From contig DATKXO010000440.1 in NCBI GenBank assembly GCA_035528995.1, positions 1 to 16,775 on the forward strand: a stretch of DNA of 16,775 bases, read 5' to 3'. This DNA comes from DATKXO01 sp035528995. GTDB taxonomy: Bacteria > Planctomycetota > Phycisphaerae > UBA1845. The notes beneath the pieces were generated by a model. That model searched no databases. It was not told where the DNA came from and saw only the letters and a program-made list of their open reading frames with translations. How positions within the stretch are numbered: position 1 is the stretch's first letter; every line of letters begins with the position of its first letter. Below, one piece after another: positions 5,577 to 14,178 of the stretch. The translations under genes and the position numbers were made by a program.

Positions 5577-6206
5577 CTACTCAGTGGGAGACCCGGGCTC
5601 GGGCTTGGGCTGGGCCAGGGCCTTCTCGACGGACTCGGTCAGCTTCTCGTCGTCCGGGTCCACTCTGGGGCCGAACCGGGCCAGAACCTTGCCGTCGCGC
5701 CCGACGAGATACTTCTGGAAGTTCCAGGACACTTGGCCGGCGATGCCCTCACCGGTGTCCTCGGTCAGGAACTTGTACAGGGGGCAGATGTCCTGGCCCT
5801 TCACTGAGACCTTGGCGAACAGGTCGTAGGTGGCCGCGTATTTGGTCGTGCAGAACGCTTTGATCTGCTTGTTGGTGCCGGGCTCCTGGCCGAGGAAGTT
5901 GTTGGCCGGGAAGGCCAGCACCCGCAAGCCCTGCTCGCGGTACTTCTGGTACATGGGTTCGAGCTTGCGGTAGTTGCGATCGGTCAGGCCGCACTTGGAC
6001 GCGACGTTGACGATCAGCAGCACGTCGCCGGCGTAGCTGTCCAGCTTGACCTCGTCGCCGTCGATCTTCTTGACGGTGAAGTCGTGTACGGACTTGGCCT
6101 TGGGGCTCTGCTCATCCGGTTTCTCCTTCTGGTCCTGGGCGAGCACCGCACCGGGAACTGCACACAACATGAACACCGCAACCGTCGATGTGATGACCCT
6201 GCTCAT
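5577..6206 (-). CDS. Exported glutathione-peroxidase-like thiol peroxidase
   Basis: This 209-aa protein has a signal peptide (residues 1-23, hydrophobic TSTVAVFMLCAVPGAVLA, cut before QDQ), a charged linker, and a GPx fold. The catalytic tetrad is visible: C72 in NVASKCGLT, Q107 in FLGQEPG, and W161-N162 in WNFQKYL. FPANNF at 99-104 is the usual GPx signature. Cysteine, not selenocysteine, is the peroxidatic residue. C119 in IKAFCTTKY is placed like the resolving cysteine of thioredoxin-dependent GPx, so thioredoxin rather than glutathione is the likely reductant. It would reduce lipid or hydrogen peroxide outside the cytoplasm. GGAGG lies 8 bases before the ATG. It follows the glycosyltransferase gene by 111 bases, a gap with its own weak promoter, so it may be expressed separately. 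Confidence 0.93.
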   Translation of the reverse strand: MSRVITSTVAVFMLCAVPGAVLAQDQKEKPDEQSPKAKSVHDFTVKKIDGDEVKLDSYAGDVLLIVNVASKCGLTDRNYRKLEPMYQKYREQGLRVLAFPANNFLGQEPGTNKQIKAFCTTKYAATYDLFAKVSVKGQDICPLYKFLTEDTGEGIAGQVSWNFQKYLVGRDGKVLARFGPRVDPDDEKLTESVEKALAQPKPEPGSPTE

Positions 6207-6270
6207 TTGAGTTTCCTCCGTCCAATCGGTTTTGCCCGAACACGCCTGTGGAATAGGCCCTGACGGCAGG

Positions 6271-6276
6271 GTTATA
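6271..6276 (-). promoter_or_regulatory. Possible -10 box for the peroxidase gene
   Basis: On the minus strand TATAAC is a 5-of-6 match to the -10 consensus, 64 bases before the peroxidase ATG, in the only AT-rich spot of the gap. The -35 region (TGGCCG) is poor. A small hairpin (CCCTG/CAGGG, 6258-6271) follows. Confidence 0.28.
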
Positions 6277-6317
6277 GCCCGCGTCGGCCGTCGCGGCCAC
6301 CTGGGGCGTTCGGGCGG

Positions 6318-8159
6318 CTACTGGCGTTCCCACGTGATTCGGGGGGTTTCGCGGCTCAGATCGACGGCCACAAGCTGGAGGGCTGGCGTGGACCCCGCCT
6401 GCGGGGTTGCTCCGGCTCGATGAATCTCCTGCACGACGCGTCCGCCCTGGACCTCGCCGGGTCGAGCGATGAGCAGGATTCTGCCGGTGGGAAAGGCGCG
6501 GGCATATTCGGCCAGCGCTTCGCGGTCGATCGTGAAAGTGAAGTCGCCGAAGCGGGCGATGTAGTGGAAGGCGACCACGCCCGGCGGGTTGGGCACCTCG
6601 ACCTTTGGTGCGGCGTGGAACTCCTCCGGTTCGATGGGCAGATAGGTCAGCGGGAAGATGTAGGCCTCGCTGGTGTGCCATAGTTGCGAGACGGACCGCC
6701 GGTCGGAGATGAAGACGTGGTCGAAGCGCTGGCGCCGGTCGCGCAGATAGTCCATCGCCTGGCGGAACTCGAGCTGGTAACGGGCCTGGACCTCGGGGTC
6801 GTTGGGATAGACCGCGAAGTAGTGGTAGATGAATCGGCCGCCGACCAGGGCGATCAGCAGCACCGACACAACGGCGACGATCATCCGTCCCCGCAGGGCG
6901 TGCAACCAGCGATCCCAGAGCGTCGCCAGCCCGATCGCGCCGATCAGGGGGAAGACGGCCACGCCGGCGGCCGCTCGTGCCGCGTTTACACCGCCGTGCG
7001 TGGTGGCCGAGGCGATCGGATACAGAATCAGCCACAGCAGGACCAACGCATAGCCCCGGTTCTGCCGGCGATAGCGCAGCATGGCCACGAGCCCCAGCGG
7101 GAGCAGCACGGCCGAATACCACTGGAGCTGGCCGAAGCCGCGGGGCGACTGGTCCACATAGGGGTGCCCGGTGATGAACAGCCAGTCCGGGCCGAAATGG
7201 GCGGCGTACTGCCGGACGGTTTTGCCCAGGGCGGCGCCGAAGGTTGGCTCGGTGTGGAACAGAGACTCGGACAGCGCCCGAGCGTTGACGCGATCCCAGT
7301 CCGTGGCCGTCAGCTTGATCATCGGACCGGCCACGACAGCAGCAGCGGCCACCGCGGCCAGCAAGGCCCAGCGGTTCCTTGCGGTGCCGAGTTGTCTTCG
7401 CAACGACGACCGGTACAGGATGGCGATGCCCAGAAGCAACGCTGGAACAAACAGCTTCATCGAGGCGTAGCTGTAGGGGCTGAGTCCGACGGCAATGCCG
7501 GCCGCGATCATCCAGGGCCATCGCAGCGGCCCCGGCGCGTCGGTTGATCGGCCGCTACGACCGGGCAGGACACCACCGCGCTGTAGCAGCAGCAGGATCA
7601 AGACCGGGAACATTGGCGTCAGGGCGCTCTCATGTGCCAGGCGCGACATCACGACGTGCCAGGGCGATAGGGCCAACAACAACGCGGCGATCAAACCGGC
7701 TCGCCGGCCGAAGAGCCGCCCGGCAAAAGAGTACAGGCAGAGAACCGTCACCACGCCCAGGATGGCCGCCGGCAGGCGTGCGGCGGTCACGATCTGGCGA
7801 GGCCCCAGCACCGCCTGAAACGGCACGGTGAGATAGGCTATCAGCGCCGGGCGATAGTCCGCGTCCCCGAACGCCCGCAGGACGATAGGCCAGGACCGGC
7901 CCCAGCGATCGCTGTGTGTCTCGAGCAGGCAGTATCCGTCGTAGGCGTTGCTGGCCTCGTCCGCGCTGAGAGCCGGCGGCAGCGAGTCGAGCCCAATCAG
8001 CCGCAGCGCTGCGGCCAACACGAGGATGGCCGCAAGCCATGCCCGGGAGGGGGTCCGTGTGCCTGGGGCGGACGGCCCGGCAGCGTGGGATCCATCGGCG
8101 GCACCGCTCCGGTTTGCGGAGACGGGCTCCATCACGGTCTCGGGCCGGTTATCACTCAA
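6318..8159 (-). CDS. GT-C membrane glycosyltransferase, family 39/ArnT-like
   Basis: This 613-aa polytopic membrane protein has a short cytoplasmic lead (1-40), about eleven hydrophobic segments between residues 41 and 448, and a soluble C-terminal region (about 450-613). The first periplasmic loop has D67-E68 in ALSADEASNAYDGY, matching the catalytic acidic pair of GT-C enzymes of the PMT/ArnT group. These use polyprenyl-phosphate sugars to glycosylate proteins or lipids on the outer side of the membrane. The acceptor cannot be told. The ATG overlaps the stop of the hydrolase gene as ATGA (8156-8159), so the two are translationally coupled. Size and topology are normal for the family, and the C-terminal region has no motif I recognise. 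Confidence 0.87.
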   Translation of the reverse strand: MSDNRPETVMEPVSANRSGAADGSHAAGPSAPGTRTPSRAWLAAILVLAAALRLIGLDSLPPALSADEASNAYDGYCLLETHSDRWGRSWPIVLRAFGDADYRPALIAYLTVPFQAVLGPRQIVTAARLPAAILGVVTVLCLYSFAGRLFGRRAGLIAALLLALSPWHVVMSRLAHESALTPMFPVLILLLLQRGGVLPGRSGRSTDAPGPLRWPWMIAAGIAVGLSPYSYASMKLFVPALLLGIAILYRSSLRRQLGTARNRWALLAAVAAAAVVAGPMIKLTATDWDRVNARALSESLFHTEPTFGAALGKTVRQYAAHFGPDWLFITGHPYVDQSPRGFGQLQWYSAVLLPLGLVAMLRYRRQNRGYALVLLWLILYPIASATTHGGVNAARAAAGVAVFPLIGAIGLATLWDRWLHALRGRMIVAVVSVLLIALVGGRFIYHYFAVYPNDPEVQARYQLEFRQAMDYLRDRRQRFDHVFISDRRSVSQLWHTSEAYIFPLTYLPIEPEEFHAAPKVEVPNPPGVVAFHYIARFGDFTFTIDREALAEYARAFPTGRILLIARPGEVQGGRVVQEIHRAGATPQAGSTPALQLVAVDLSRETPRITWERQ

Positions 8160-9037
8160 CGGTCGGATCCGTCAACGGAGTCTTGCAGAAACCGGCAGAA
8201 CCGGTCGCGCCGGGTCATCTGCGGGTACTGCTGATCGGGTTCGTCGTCGATGAGGGCCTCGGTGTGCCCGTTGCCATCGAGGACCCACAGCTCCTTCGGA
8301 TCGCAGGCCCGCTGGTGCAGGGCCAACGTCTGCCGGTAGTCCACGATGCCGTCTTCGGTCCCGCACATGAACAGTTTCGGTATCGACCCGATGCGGTCTA
8401 TGTAATCAATCGCATCACAACCGGACGCCACGAACCACCGCGACACCAGCCCGGCCGCGCCCCACAGCCACCACGTGTTCCGGCAAACGAACAAGGCCTC
8501 CTGCTGATAGCCGGCAAACGCGCCCTCGACGGCCAGGGCGGCCAGGTCGTCTCGCTGGGCCGCGGCCACGATCCCGACCACTCCGCCAAGGGACTGGCCG
8601 AACAGCACGATCCGCGACGGGTCTACCTCGTCACGCGTCCGGACGTAGTCGATGGCGGCGTGGGTGTCGAGCAGTGTGCCCTGGCGTGTTGCGCGGCCCT
8701 GTGACTCACCGTAGCCGCGGTAGTCGAAGCACAGCACGTTCCAGCCGCGTTTGGGCAGCCAGGCGACGAAGCGGTAGTGGCCGGTGATGTTGCCGGCGTT
8801 GCCGTGACAGTGGACGACGGTTCCCTTTGCGCGTCGGCGAACAGTTGCGGAACCGGGATCAGTGGGGCGTGTTAGAGACGGTTCCCGCACGTCGCCCACC
8901 GCGGGGAAGAACCAGGCGTGAAGCCGAACGCCGTCGCGACTGTCGAAGAAGACCGACTCGTAGACCAGCCCGTGCTCCTCGGGGCGGTCGTAAAGCTTGT
9001 GGGTCGGAAAGTGAAAGAACCGGTCGCCACGCGCCAT
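8156..9037 (-). CDS. Alpha/beta hydrolase (serine esterase/peptidase-like)
   Basis: This 293-aa protein has the complete alpha/beta-hydrolase core. The oxyanion segment is HCHGNAGN at 76-83, the nucleophile S149 is in FGQSLGG, the acid is probably D229 in GTEDGIVD, and H258 is in DGNGH. FDYRGYGES (104-112) is typical of the BEM46/ABHD12-13-like group, whose members act on acyl esters, often lipids. No signal peptide is evident, though WWLWGAAGLVSRWFV (189-203) could touch a membrane. It lies 54 bases after the DUF192 gene and overlaps the glycosyltransferase start by four bases, forming one probable operon. AGGA lies about 10 bases before the ATG. Fold and triad are sure; the substrate is unknown. 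Confidence 0.88.
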   Translation of the reverse strand: MARGDRFFHFPTHKLYDRPEEHGLVYESVFFDSRDGVRLHAWFFPAVGDVREPSLTRPTDPGSATVRRRAKGTVVHCHGNAGNITGHYRFVAWLPKRGWNVLCFDYRGYGESQGRATRQGTLLDTHAAIDYVRTRDEVDPSRIVLFGQSLGGVVGIVAAAQRDDLAALAVEGAFAGYQQEALFVCRNTWWLWGAAGLVSRWFVASGCDAIDYIDRIGSIPKLFMCGTEDGIVDYRQTLALHQRACDPKELWVLDGNGHTEALIDDEPDQQYPQMTRRDRFCRFLQDSVDGSDR

Positions 9038-9091
9038 GGCCGGTGAATCCTGCGTCCTGCTACCACGCGCCCAACCGCGCTACCAGACGGG

Positions 9092-9856
9092 TCAGGGCAG
9101 TTCGACGAAATCGCCCGGTTGCACGCCCAACTCGGCGAACGCACCGGCATTGACCTCCAGGGCATACCGGTAGGGTCCGTCGGGGTAGTACACGCTCTCG
9201 TCGAGCGGGGCCATCGTGTGGATGGTGACGATTCTGCCGTCGGCCTCGATGTACGCGATGTCCAGCGGCGCGATGGTGTTGCGCATCCAGAAACCGCTGC
9301 GGGCGTCCTCGTTGTAAACGAAGAGCATGCCGCGCGATCGTCCGTCGGGCAGGTCGGCCAGTTCCTCTTCCGTGACGAACATCAGCCCGCGCTGGCGCGT
9401 GTCCGGCTCGTCCACCACCCAGATCAGGAACGTTCGTCCACCGGTCCGGGCGTGCGCGACCGCCAGCGTGGACAGGTACTCGGCGTTGTCGGTGCCGTCG
9501 AGCAGATCGTCGGTCGGCGGGTCCTCGTAGGCCGGCTCGTCGGGTTCGCCGTCACCGGTGTCGTCCGCGCTTTCGTTGGAAGCGCCGTCGGTGACGTCGT
9601 CCGGCACTACGCCGTCGCCGGGTTCGAGAGTGGAGTCTTCGTTCGCGTTGGCACCCTCGGTCCCCGGCTGGCCGGGCACGTCGTTCCCATCGGGCGGAGT
9701 GTCGTCTTCGGACGCCGGGGTGGCATTGTCCTGCGTCTGGGCGCCGCCCGTCCGCGCGTTAACGCAACCGACCAGCAGGCCGGTAACGCAAAGCAGTCCG
9801 ATCATCAGCCAGACAGCGGCCCGACCGGTTTTCTTTGTCGGCTCCATCGGGTTCAT
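9092..9856 (-). CDS. DUF192 lipoprotein with acidic linker
   Basis: This 254-aa protein starts with a lipoprotein signal: a hydrophobic stretch ending LLVGC, with the lipid-bearing cysteine at residue 31. Residues 41-125 are an acidic, proline-rich and probably disordered spacer. Residues 133-254 are a DUF192 (UPF0127) domain with RGLMF (156-160), GMLFVYN (176-182), FWMRNTIAPLDIAYI (189-203) and YRYALEVNAGAF (229-240). The function of DUF192 is not established. The reading frame stays open upstream to 10159, but that extension has no lipobox in place and would run into the promoter region of the divergent protease gene, so I place the start at the ATG of MNPMEP. No clear Shine-Dalgarno is visible; a second in-frame ATG lies three codons on. 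It is first in the hydrolase/glycosyltransferase cluster. Confidence 0.88.
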   Translation of the reverse strand: MNPMEPTKKTGRAAVWLMIGLLCVTGLLVGCVNARTGGAQTQDNATPASEDDTPPDGNDVPGQPGTEGANANEDSTLEPGDGVVPDDVTDGASNESADDTGDGEPDEPAYEDPPTDDLLDGTDNAEYLSTLAVAHARTGGRTFLIWVVDEPDTRQRGLMFVTEEELADLPDGRSRGMLFVYNEDARSGFWMRNTIAPLDIAYIEADGRIVTIHTMAPLDESVYYPDGPYRYALEVNAGAFAELGVQPGDFVELP

Positions 9857-9944
9857 GGCCGTATTTCTAGGCGATCGCCGCGCCGGGGGCAACCTGCCTG
9901 GTCTGGCGCAGCGGAATCGGGCGGCCCGCCCCGCGGACAGGCTC

Positions 9945-9958
9945 TTCGCCCGGGCGAA
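9945..9958. other. 14-base perfect palindrome in divergent intergenic region
   Basis: TTCGCCCGGGCGAA is self-complementary. It sits in the 330-base gap (9857-10186) between the DUF192 gene and the divergent M28 protease gene, about 90 bases upstream of the DUF192 start. It could be an operator. Apart from this and the protease promoter block, the gap shows nothing I can name. Confidence 0.35.
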
Positions 9959-10004
9959 AACGGCAGACCTCCCGCCCGCCCGCTGCCGGCCCACGCGCGA
10001 ACGA

Positions 10005-10062
10005 ATTCCAGTGCTCCTGATCCACTTATCCCTTGTGTGATGGAGTTGCCTGCCGGTACACT
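10005..10062 (+). promoter_or_regulatory. Promoter block of first M28 protease, duplicated at 14006
   Basis: Bases 10005-10037 match 14006-14038 at 31 of 33 positions. The block ends in TTGTGT (10033-10038), followed after 18 bases by TACACT (10057-10062), a plausible -35/-10 pair; the word TGCCGGTA precedes the -10 in both copies. The start codon is about 125 bases further on, a long leader. Confidence 0.5.
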
Positions 10063-10186
10063 GGGGTGGGTGGGGTGTGAACGAGCGGTCGACCCCGGCC
10101 GCTCGGTTGAGCCTGCGAGAGGGGTGATCGATCAACACCGACCCTTCCGGTCTGGACAAGCAACCGCTATGCGGGAGGGCATGGAA

Positions 10187-11299
10187 ATGGACGTGATGCG
10201 CGCAAGACGGAGTTGGGTGTTTCCGGCGGCCACGGGTCTCCTGCTGACTTTGGCCCAGCCCGCGGCGGCGTCGGAGTTAGGCGAGGCCGCCGCCAGCCTG
10301 GTTACCGAGAGCAGCTACCGATACTTCCTCGGCGATGATCAGGGCGTCGAGGGAATCCTCTACACGCACATCGGCGACGACCGTGGCTTTGGGGTGCAGC
10401 ACGATTGGGCCCGGGCAAACATCGTGGCCGAGTTCGATGACTTCGGCCTGGACGTGATCCTGGAGCCGTTTAACTACTTGACCGGCACGTACTACAACGT
10501 TGTGGCCACACAGCTCGGTACGACCTACCCCGACCAGGAGTACATCATCGGCGCCCACTTCGACTCGGTGAACAACCCCGGGGCCGACGACAACGCCAGC
10601 GGTGTGGCCGGCGTCCTCGAGGCGGCTCGCGTGCTCTCCCGCTACGAGTCCGAGTACACCATCCGCTACATCGCCTTCGACCGCGAGGAACAGGGCCTCT
10701 ACGGGAGCACCGGCTATGCGACTGCCCACCAGTCCGACGACATCCTGGGCATGATCTCGGCCGACATGCTCGCTTTCGAACCGGGCCCCGGCGCCGGCAG
10801 CGCGCTGATCTACGGGCGAACGGCGTCCGACCCGATCAAGAACACCCTGGCGTCGGCGGTCACCACGTACGGACAGGGCATGACGCCCAATGTCCAGGGT
10901 CGGCTCGACGCGAGTGACCACGTGCCCTTCGAGGCTCGGGGATTTCAGGCCTGCCTGTTCATCGAGGGGGCCACCTGGATGAACCCCTTCTACCACACAG
11001 CGAACGACAACGTCGAACAGGCCGGCAACATCAACTACGACTTCGCCCGTCGGATGACGCGGGTAATGGTGGGCTACCTGGTGGACAACGCGAACGTGCT
11101 GGTCATCATTCCGGACGGCGATTACGACGAGAACGGCCTGGTGGACCTGTACGACGTCTCCTGGTTCCAGGCCTGTTTCAGCGGGACTGTCTTGTCCTAT
11201 CCACCCGGCATGGGCTGCATGGTCTTCGACTTCGACGTTGACGATGACGTGGATGCGGACGACTACGCCGAACTGAGCGCTCTGCTCAGCGGCCCCTGA
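10187..11299 (+). CDS. Secreted M28 metallopeptidase with dockerin-like C-terminus
   Basis: This 370-aa protein has a signal peptide (1-28, cut after PAAA), an M28 zinc aminopeptidase domain (about 30-303) and a dockerin-like domain (310-370). The five zinc ligands and the base are all visible: H124 in GAHFDS, D135 in PGADDNASG, E167/E168 in DREEQG, D193 in SADM and H270 in FYHTANDN. M28 enzymes remove N-terminal residues from peptides outside the cell. The C-terminal domain has two Ca-loops (DYDENGLVDLYD and DFDVDDDVDADD) and two cysteines. Two upstream ATGs (10169, 10181) are in frame. I chose 10187 because GGAGGG ends 7 bases before it, exactly as in the next two protease genes. It is a close paralogue of the M28 gene at 14179 but lacks that protein's middle modules. 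Confidence 0.92.
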   Translation: MDVMRARRSWVFPAATGLLLTLAQPAAASELGEAAASLVTESSYRYFLGDDQGVEGILYTHIGDDRGFGVQHDWARANIVAEFDDFGLDVILEPFNYLTGTYYNVVATQLGTTYPDQEYIIGAHFDSVNNPGADDNASGVAGVLEAARVLSRYESEYTIRYIAFDREEQGLYGSTGYATAHQSDDILGMISADMLAFEPGPGAGSALIYGRTASDPIKNTLASAVTTYGQGMTPNVQGRLDASDHVPFEARGFQACLFIEGATWMNPFYHTANDNVEQAGNINYDFARRMTRVMVGYLVDNANVLVIIPDGDYDENGLVDLYDVSWFQACFSGTVLSYPPGMGCMVFDFDVDDDVDADDYAELSALLSGP

Positions 11300-11308
11300 G
11301 CCGGCGCC

Positions 11309-11324
11309 CGGGCGTTCCCGCCCG
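11309..11324 (+). terminator. GC hairpin after the first protease gene
   Basis: CGGGCG (11309-11314) and CGCCCG (11319-11324) pair around a TTCC loop, 10 bases after the stop. There is no T-run, so termination is uncertain. Confidence 0.3.
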
Positions 11325-11327
11325 CGA

Positions 11328-11333
11328 TACACT
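11328..11333 (+). promoter_or_regulatory. Possible -10 box of the cysteine protease gene
   Basis: TACACTGGG here matches the TACACTGGG at the promoter of the first M28 gene, and the distance to the ATG (121 bases) is close to that of the two M28 genes (124 and 116). The -35 position overlaps the GC hairpin and has no consensus, and the 33-base block of the M28 genes is absent. It may be a promoter of its own or an echo of duplication. Confidence 0.28.
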
Positions 11334-11454
11334 GGGCGACAGGTTGTGAAGGAGATGGTCATTCTTGGCTGTTACGCTTTCCTTCAGGGCATGACTGAAT
11401 CGAAGCCTGGACTGTCGGTCCTGACGATGTAGGCAAGGGCAGGAGGGCCCGAAA

Positions 11455-13842
11455 ATGAACATGGAGCGTGTCGTGCCGAGTTGGGTGCTGGTCCTGGGCG
11501 CGGGTCTGGTCGCGGCCTGCCCGGTTGCCTCCGTCGCCGATCCGCCGAGTTCATTCGACCTGCGGGACGTGGGCGGCGAGGACTACGTTACGTCAGTCAA
11601 GAGCCAGAGCGGCGGTACCTGCTGGGCACACGGCATCATGGCCGCCATGGAGGGCAACCTGCTCATGACCGGCAACTGGGCGGCGGCCGGTGAGTCCGGC
11701 GAGCCCAACCTGGCCGAGTACCACCTCGACTGGTGGGACGGGTTCAACCAGCCCAACAACGATGATACCGATCCCCCAAGCGGCGCCGGACTCACCGTGC
11801 ACGAGGGCGGGGACTACCGGGTGGGGGCGGCCTATCTGACCCGGGCCGAGGGAGCGGTCCGTGACGTGGACGGGCAATCCTTCAGCACGGCACCGGACCG
11901 CTACGCCGCCGGCTATCACTACTACTACCCGCGGGACATCGAGTGGTACGTGGCCGAGTCCGACCTGAGCAACATCGACACCATCAAGTACAAGGTCATG
12001 GAGGAGGGCGTGCTGGGCACGTGCATGTTCTATGACGCGGCGTTCATCTCGGGCACCAAGCACTACCAGCCGCCCAGCGATCCCACCGACCCCAACCACG
12101 CCATCGGCATCGTCGGCTGGGATGACGGCAAGGATATGAACGCCACGGGGACGCCGAACCCTCCCGGGCCCGGGGCCTGGCTGTGCAAGAACAGTTGGGG
12201 AAGCAGTTGGGGCGAGAGCGGCTACTTCTGGATCTCCTATTACGACAAGCATTGCTGTCAGCACCCCGAGATGGGCGCCGTGTCGTTTCAGGACGTCGAG
12301 CCCCTGGCCTACGATCAGGTCTACTACCACGACTACCACGGCTGGCGCGACACCAGGACGGACTGCACCGAGGCGTTCAACGCCTTCACCGCTGCCGGCG
12401 GAGATATCGTGCGGGCGGTCAGCTTCTACACGGCCGCCGACAACGTGACCTACACGGTGAAGGTGTACGACCGCTTCGAGGGCGGCCAACTGCTGGATGA
12501 GCTGGCGGCCGCGAGCGGTGTTATCGCGTACACCGGCCTGCACACCGTGGACCTGCCCGTCCCCCCGGGGCTGAGCGCGGGCGACGATTTCTACGTTTAC
12601 CTGGAACTCTCGGCCGGCGGACAGGCCTATGACCGCACGTCGGACATCCCCGTTCTGCTGGGAGCGACGACGCGCACGATCGTGGACTCCACGGCCCACC
12701 CCGGCGAGAGCTACTACTGGAACGGATCGAGTTGGCAGGACCTGTACGACTGGGAGGACTCGCCCTGGACGGGGACGGCCAACTTTTGCATCAAAGCCCT
12801 GGCCACCAGGCCGGTCAGTCCGGCGGAGAACCTCCAATCCACGGGTAGTGCGGGCGGCCCGTTCTCGCCGCTCAGCGAGGTCTATCAACTGGAGAATGTG
12901 TGTGGCCACGCGATCGACTACGAGGTCAGCCGCGATCCGTTCGCGGTGTGGGTGACCCTCTCGGGCGACACGTCCGGCACGCTGCAGCCGAACGAGACGG
13001 CCGAGGTGACCGTCGCGATCAACGGCAACGCCGCCGTCCTGCCCGCAGGCGCCCACGTGGCCACGGTCCACTTCACCAACACCACCGACCACATGGGCGA
13101 CACCACCCGCCAGGTTCAGTTGGCCGTCGGGGACCGGGCGCTTCAATACGAATGGACGCTCGACACCGACCCGGGCTGGACCACGCAAGGCGACTGGGGA
13201 TTCGGGCCCGCCACCGCGGGCGGCTCGTACAACGGCGATCCCGGCTACGCCTACAGCGGCACGAACGTCTACGGGTACAACATCGGCGGCGACTACACCG
13301 GCGACATGCCGCCCACCCATCTGACCACGACCGCCATCGACTGCTCGGGCAGCTACAGCGTCGAGTTGGCCTTCTGCCGCTGGCTGGGCGTGGAGTCGAA
13401 CTCGGACCGCGACGAGGCCACCGTCGAGGTGAGCAGCGACAAGGTCAGGTGGACGGTGCTCTGGCGGGCAACCGACACCGGCGTCGTGATCAGCGATGCC
13501 ACCTGGCACCTGCAGACCTTCGACATCTCCGCCGTCGCCGACGGTGAGCCCACGGTGTACGTCCGATGGGCCATGGGGCCCACCGGTGCTCGCTTTAACT
13601 ACCCCGGCTGGAACGTCGACGACGTCGAGATCCGGGCCGTCCCGACCGCCGCTGCGACCGGCGATCACGACTATGACCAGGACGTGGACCTGCACGATTC
13701 CTCGTGGTTCCAGGTCTGTTTCAGCGGTGACGGCAACGCCCATCCGGCAGGCATCGGCTGTGAGGTCTTGGACTTCGAGCCTGATGGCGACGTGGATGTG
13801 GAGGACTACGCCGAGCTTCATGCGGTGTTCACGGGCCCCTGA
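11455..13842 (+). CDS. Secreted papain-family (C1) protease, multidomain
   Basis: This 795-aa protein has a signal peptide (1-28) and then a C1 peptidase domain directly, with no obvious inhibitory propeptide. The active site is Q51, C56 in GGTCWAHG, H215 in PNHAIGIVGW and N246 in CKNSWGSSWGESGYF. Residues about 285-450 resemble the lectin-like domain that often follows bacterial C1 peptidases. Residues 458-558 form an Ig-like beta-sandwich of BACON style (SGTLQPNETAEVTVAIN). Residues 565-727 are a jelly-roll (MAM-like) domain shared with the third protease. Residues 737-795 are the dockerin-like domain with loops DHDYDQDVDLHD and DFEPDGDVDVED. It should cut proteins outside the cell, held or docked by its C-terminus. 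AGGAGGG lies 7 bases before the ATG. It sits between two M28 genes on the same strand. Confidence 0.9.
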   Translation: MNMERVVPSWVLVLGAGLVAACPVASVADPPSSFDLRDVGGEDYVTSVKSQSGGTCWAHGIMAAMEGNLLMTGNWAAAGESGEPNLAEYHLDWWDGFNQPNNDDTDPPSGAGLTVHEGGDYRVGAAYLTRAEGAVRDVDGQSFSTAPDRYAAGYHYYYPRDIEWYVAESDLSNIDTIKYKVMEEGVLGTCMFYDAAFISGTKHYQPPSDPTDPNHAIGIVGWDDGKDMNATGTPNPPGPGAWLCKNSWGSSWGESGYFWISYYDKHCCQHPEMGAVSFQDVEPLAYDQVYYHDYHGWRDTRTDCTEAFNAFTAAGGDIVRAVSFYTAADNVTYTVKVYDRFEGGQLLDELAAASGVIAYTGLHTVDLPVPPGLSAGDDFYVYLELSAGGQAYDRTSDIPVLLGATTRTIVDSTAHPGESYYWNGSSWQDLYDWEDSPWTGTANFCIKALATRPVSPAENLQSTGSAGGPFSPLSEVYQLENVCGHAIDYEVSRDPFAVWVTLSGDTSGTLQPNETAEVTVAINGNAAVLPAGAHVATVHFTNTTDHMGDTTRQVQLAVGDRALQYEWTLDTDPGWTTQGDWGFGPATAGGSYNGDPGYAYSGTNVYGYNIGGDYTGDMPPTHLTTTAIDCSGSYSVELAFCRWLGVESNSDRDEATVEVSSDKVRWTVLWRATDTGVVISDATWHLQTFDISAVADGEPTVYVRWAMGPTGARFNYPGWNVDDVEIRAVPTAAATGDHDYDQDVDLHDSSWFQVCFSGDGNAHPAGIGCEVLDFEPDGDVDVEDYAELHAVFTGP

Positions 13843-14005
13843 GCCGGTTTGCGGACCGTCCGGGCCGCCGCCGGGGCTATCATCCGGTGTTTCTCTTCGC
13901 GGCGGACGTTTCGGCGGGCGTCCTGAGGGTCGGCACGTTGCGGGTGTTTGCCCGGCGGGCGCCCTCGGTCCCAGCGGGCTTCAGTTGCACGCCTACCTGC
14001 ACGTA
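13843..14005 (+). other. Gene-free spacer before the third protease
   Basis: The whole gap between the second and third protease genes is 336 bases (13843-14178). This first half is GC-rich and holds no gene or clear terminator that I can see. The GGCCCCTGAGCCGG around the stop codon also occurs at the end of the first M28 gene, showing that the 3' ends are homologous. The second half holds the duplicated promoter block and leader. Confidence 0.5.
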
Positions 14006-14062
14006 TTCCAGTGCTCCTGATCCGTTTATCCCTTGTGCCGCCTGACCCGCTGCCGGTAAACT
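14006..14062 (+). promoter_or_regulatory. Promoter block of second M28 protease, copy of 10005
   Basis: ATTCCAGTGCTCCTGATCC and the following TTATCCCTTGTG repeat the block at 10005-10037 with two differences. TTGTGC (14034-14039) and, after 17 bases, TAAACT (14057-14062) form the -35/-10 pair. The leader to the ATG is 116 bases and keeps a CGGTC...CCGGCCG-TCG segment similar to the first M28 leader. Confidence 0.52.
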
Positions 14063-14178
14063 AGGATCAGGAGGGCGGGGGCAGGCGGTCAACACCGGCC
14101 GTTCGCTCGTGACTCGGGGGACAACGAGACCAGCAAGCCCAGTCCGCACCGGATCGGGGTCCGCAGGAGGGACCGACA

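Noticed and set aside
6112..7521. 469-codon minus-strand frame overlapping the glycosyltransferase and peroxidase
   Set aside because: It is in another frame of two genes with clear family motifs, and its arginine/glycine/proline-rich translation is typical of an out-of-frame reading.
6684..7547. 287-codon plus-strand frame opposite the glycosyltransferase
   Set aside because: It is the complement of membrane-segment coding DNA and gives a charged, motif-free translation.
9857..10159. N-terminal extension of the DUF192 protein up to an ATG at 10159
   Set aside because: It would bury the lipoprotein signal 100 residues inside the protein and cover the promoter of the divergent protease gene.
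9119..10186. Upstream in-frame extension of the first M28 peptidase
   Set aside because: It overlaps the DUF192 gene on the other strand, and the signal peptide and conserved ribosome site fix the start at 10187.
10277..11362. 361-codon minus-strand frame opposite the first M28 gene
   Set aside because: It covers the coding strand of an intact peptidase; the translation is low-complexity and motif-free.
11593..13821. 742-codon open frame on the minus strand opposite the cysteine protease
   Set aside because: It lies antisense to a gene with complete catalytic motifs and modular domains. The valine/glycine/arginine-rich translation has no motifs, as expected from the complement of GC-rich coding DNA.
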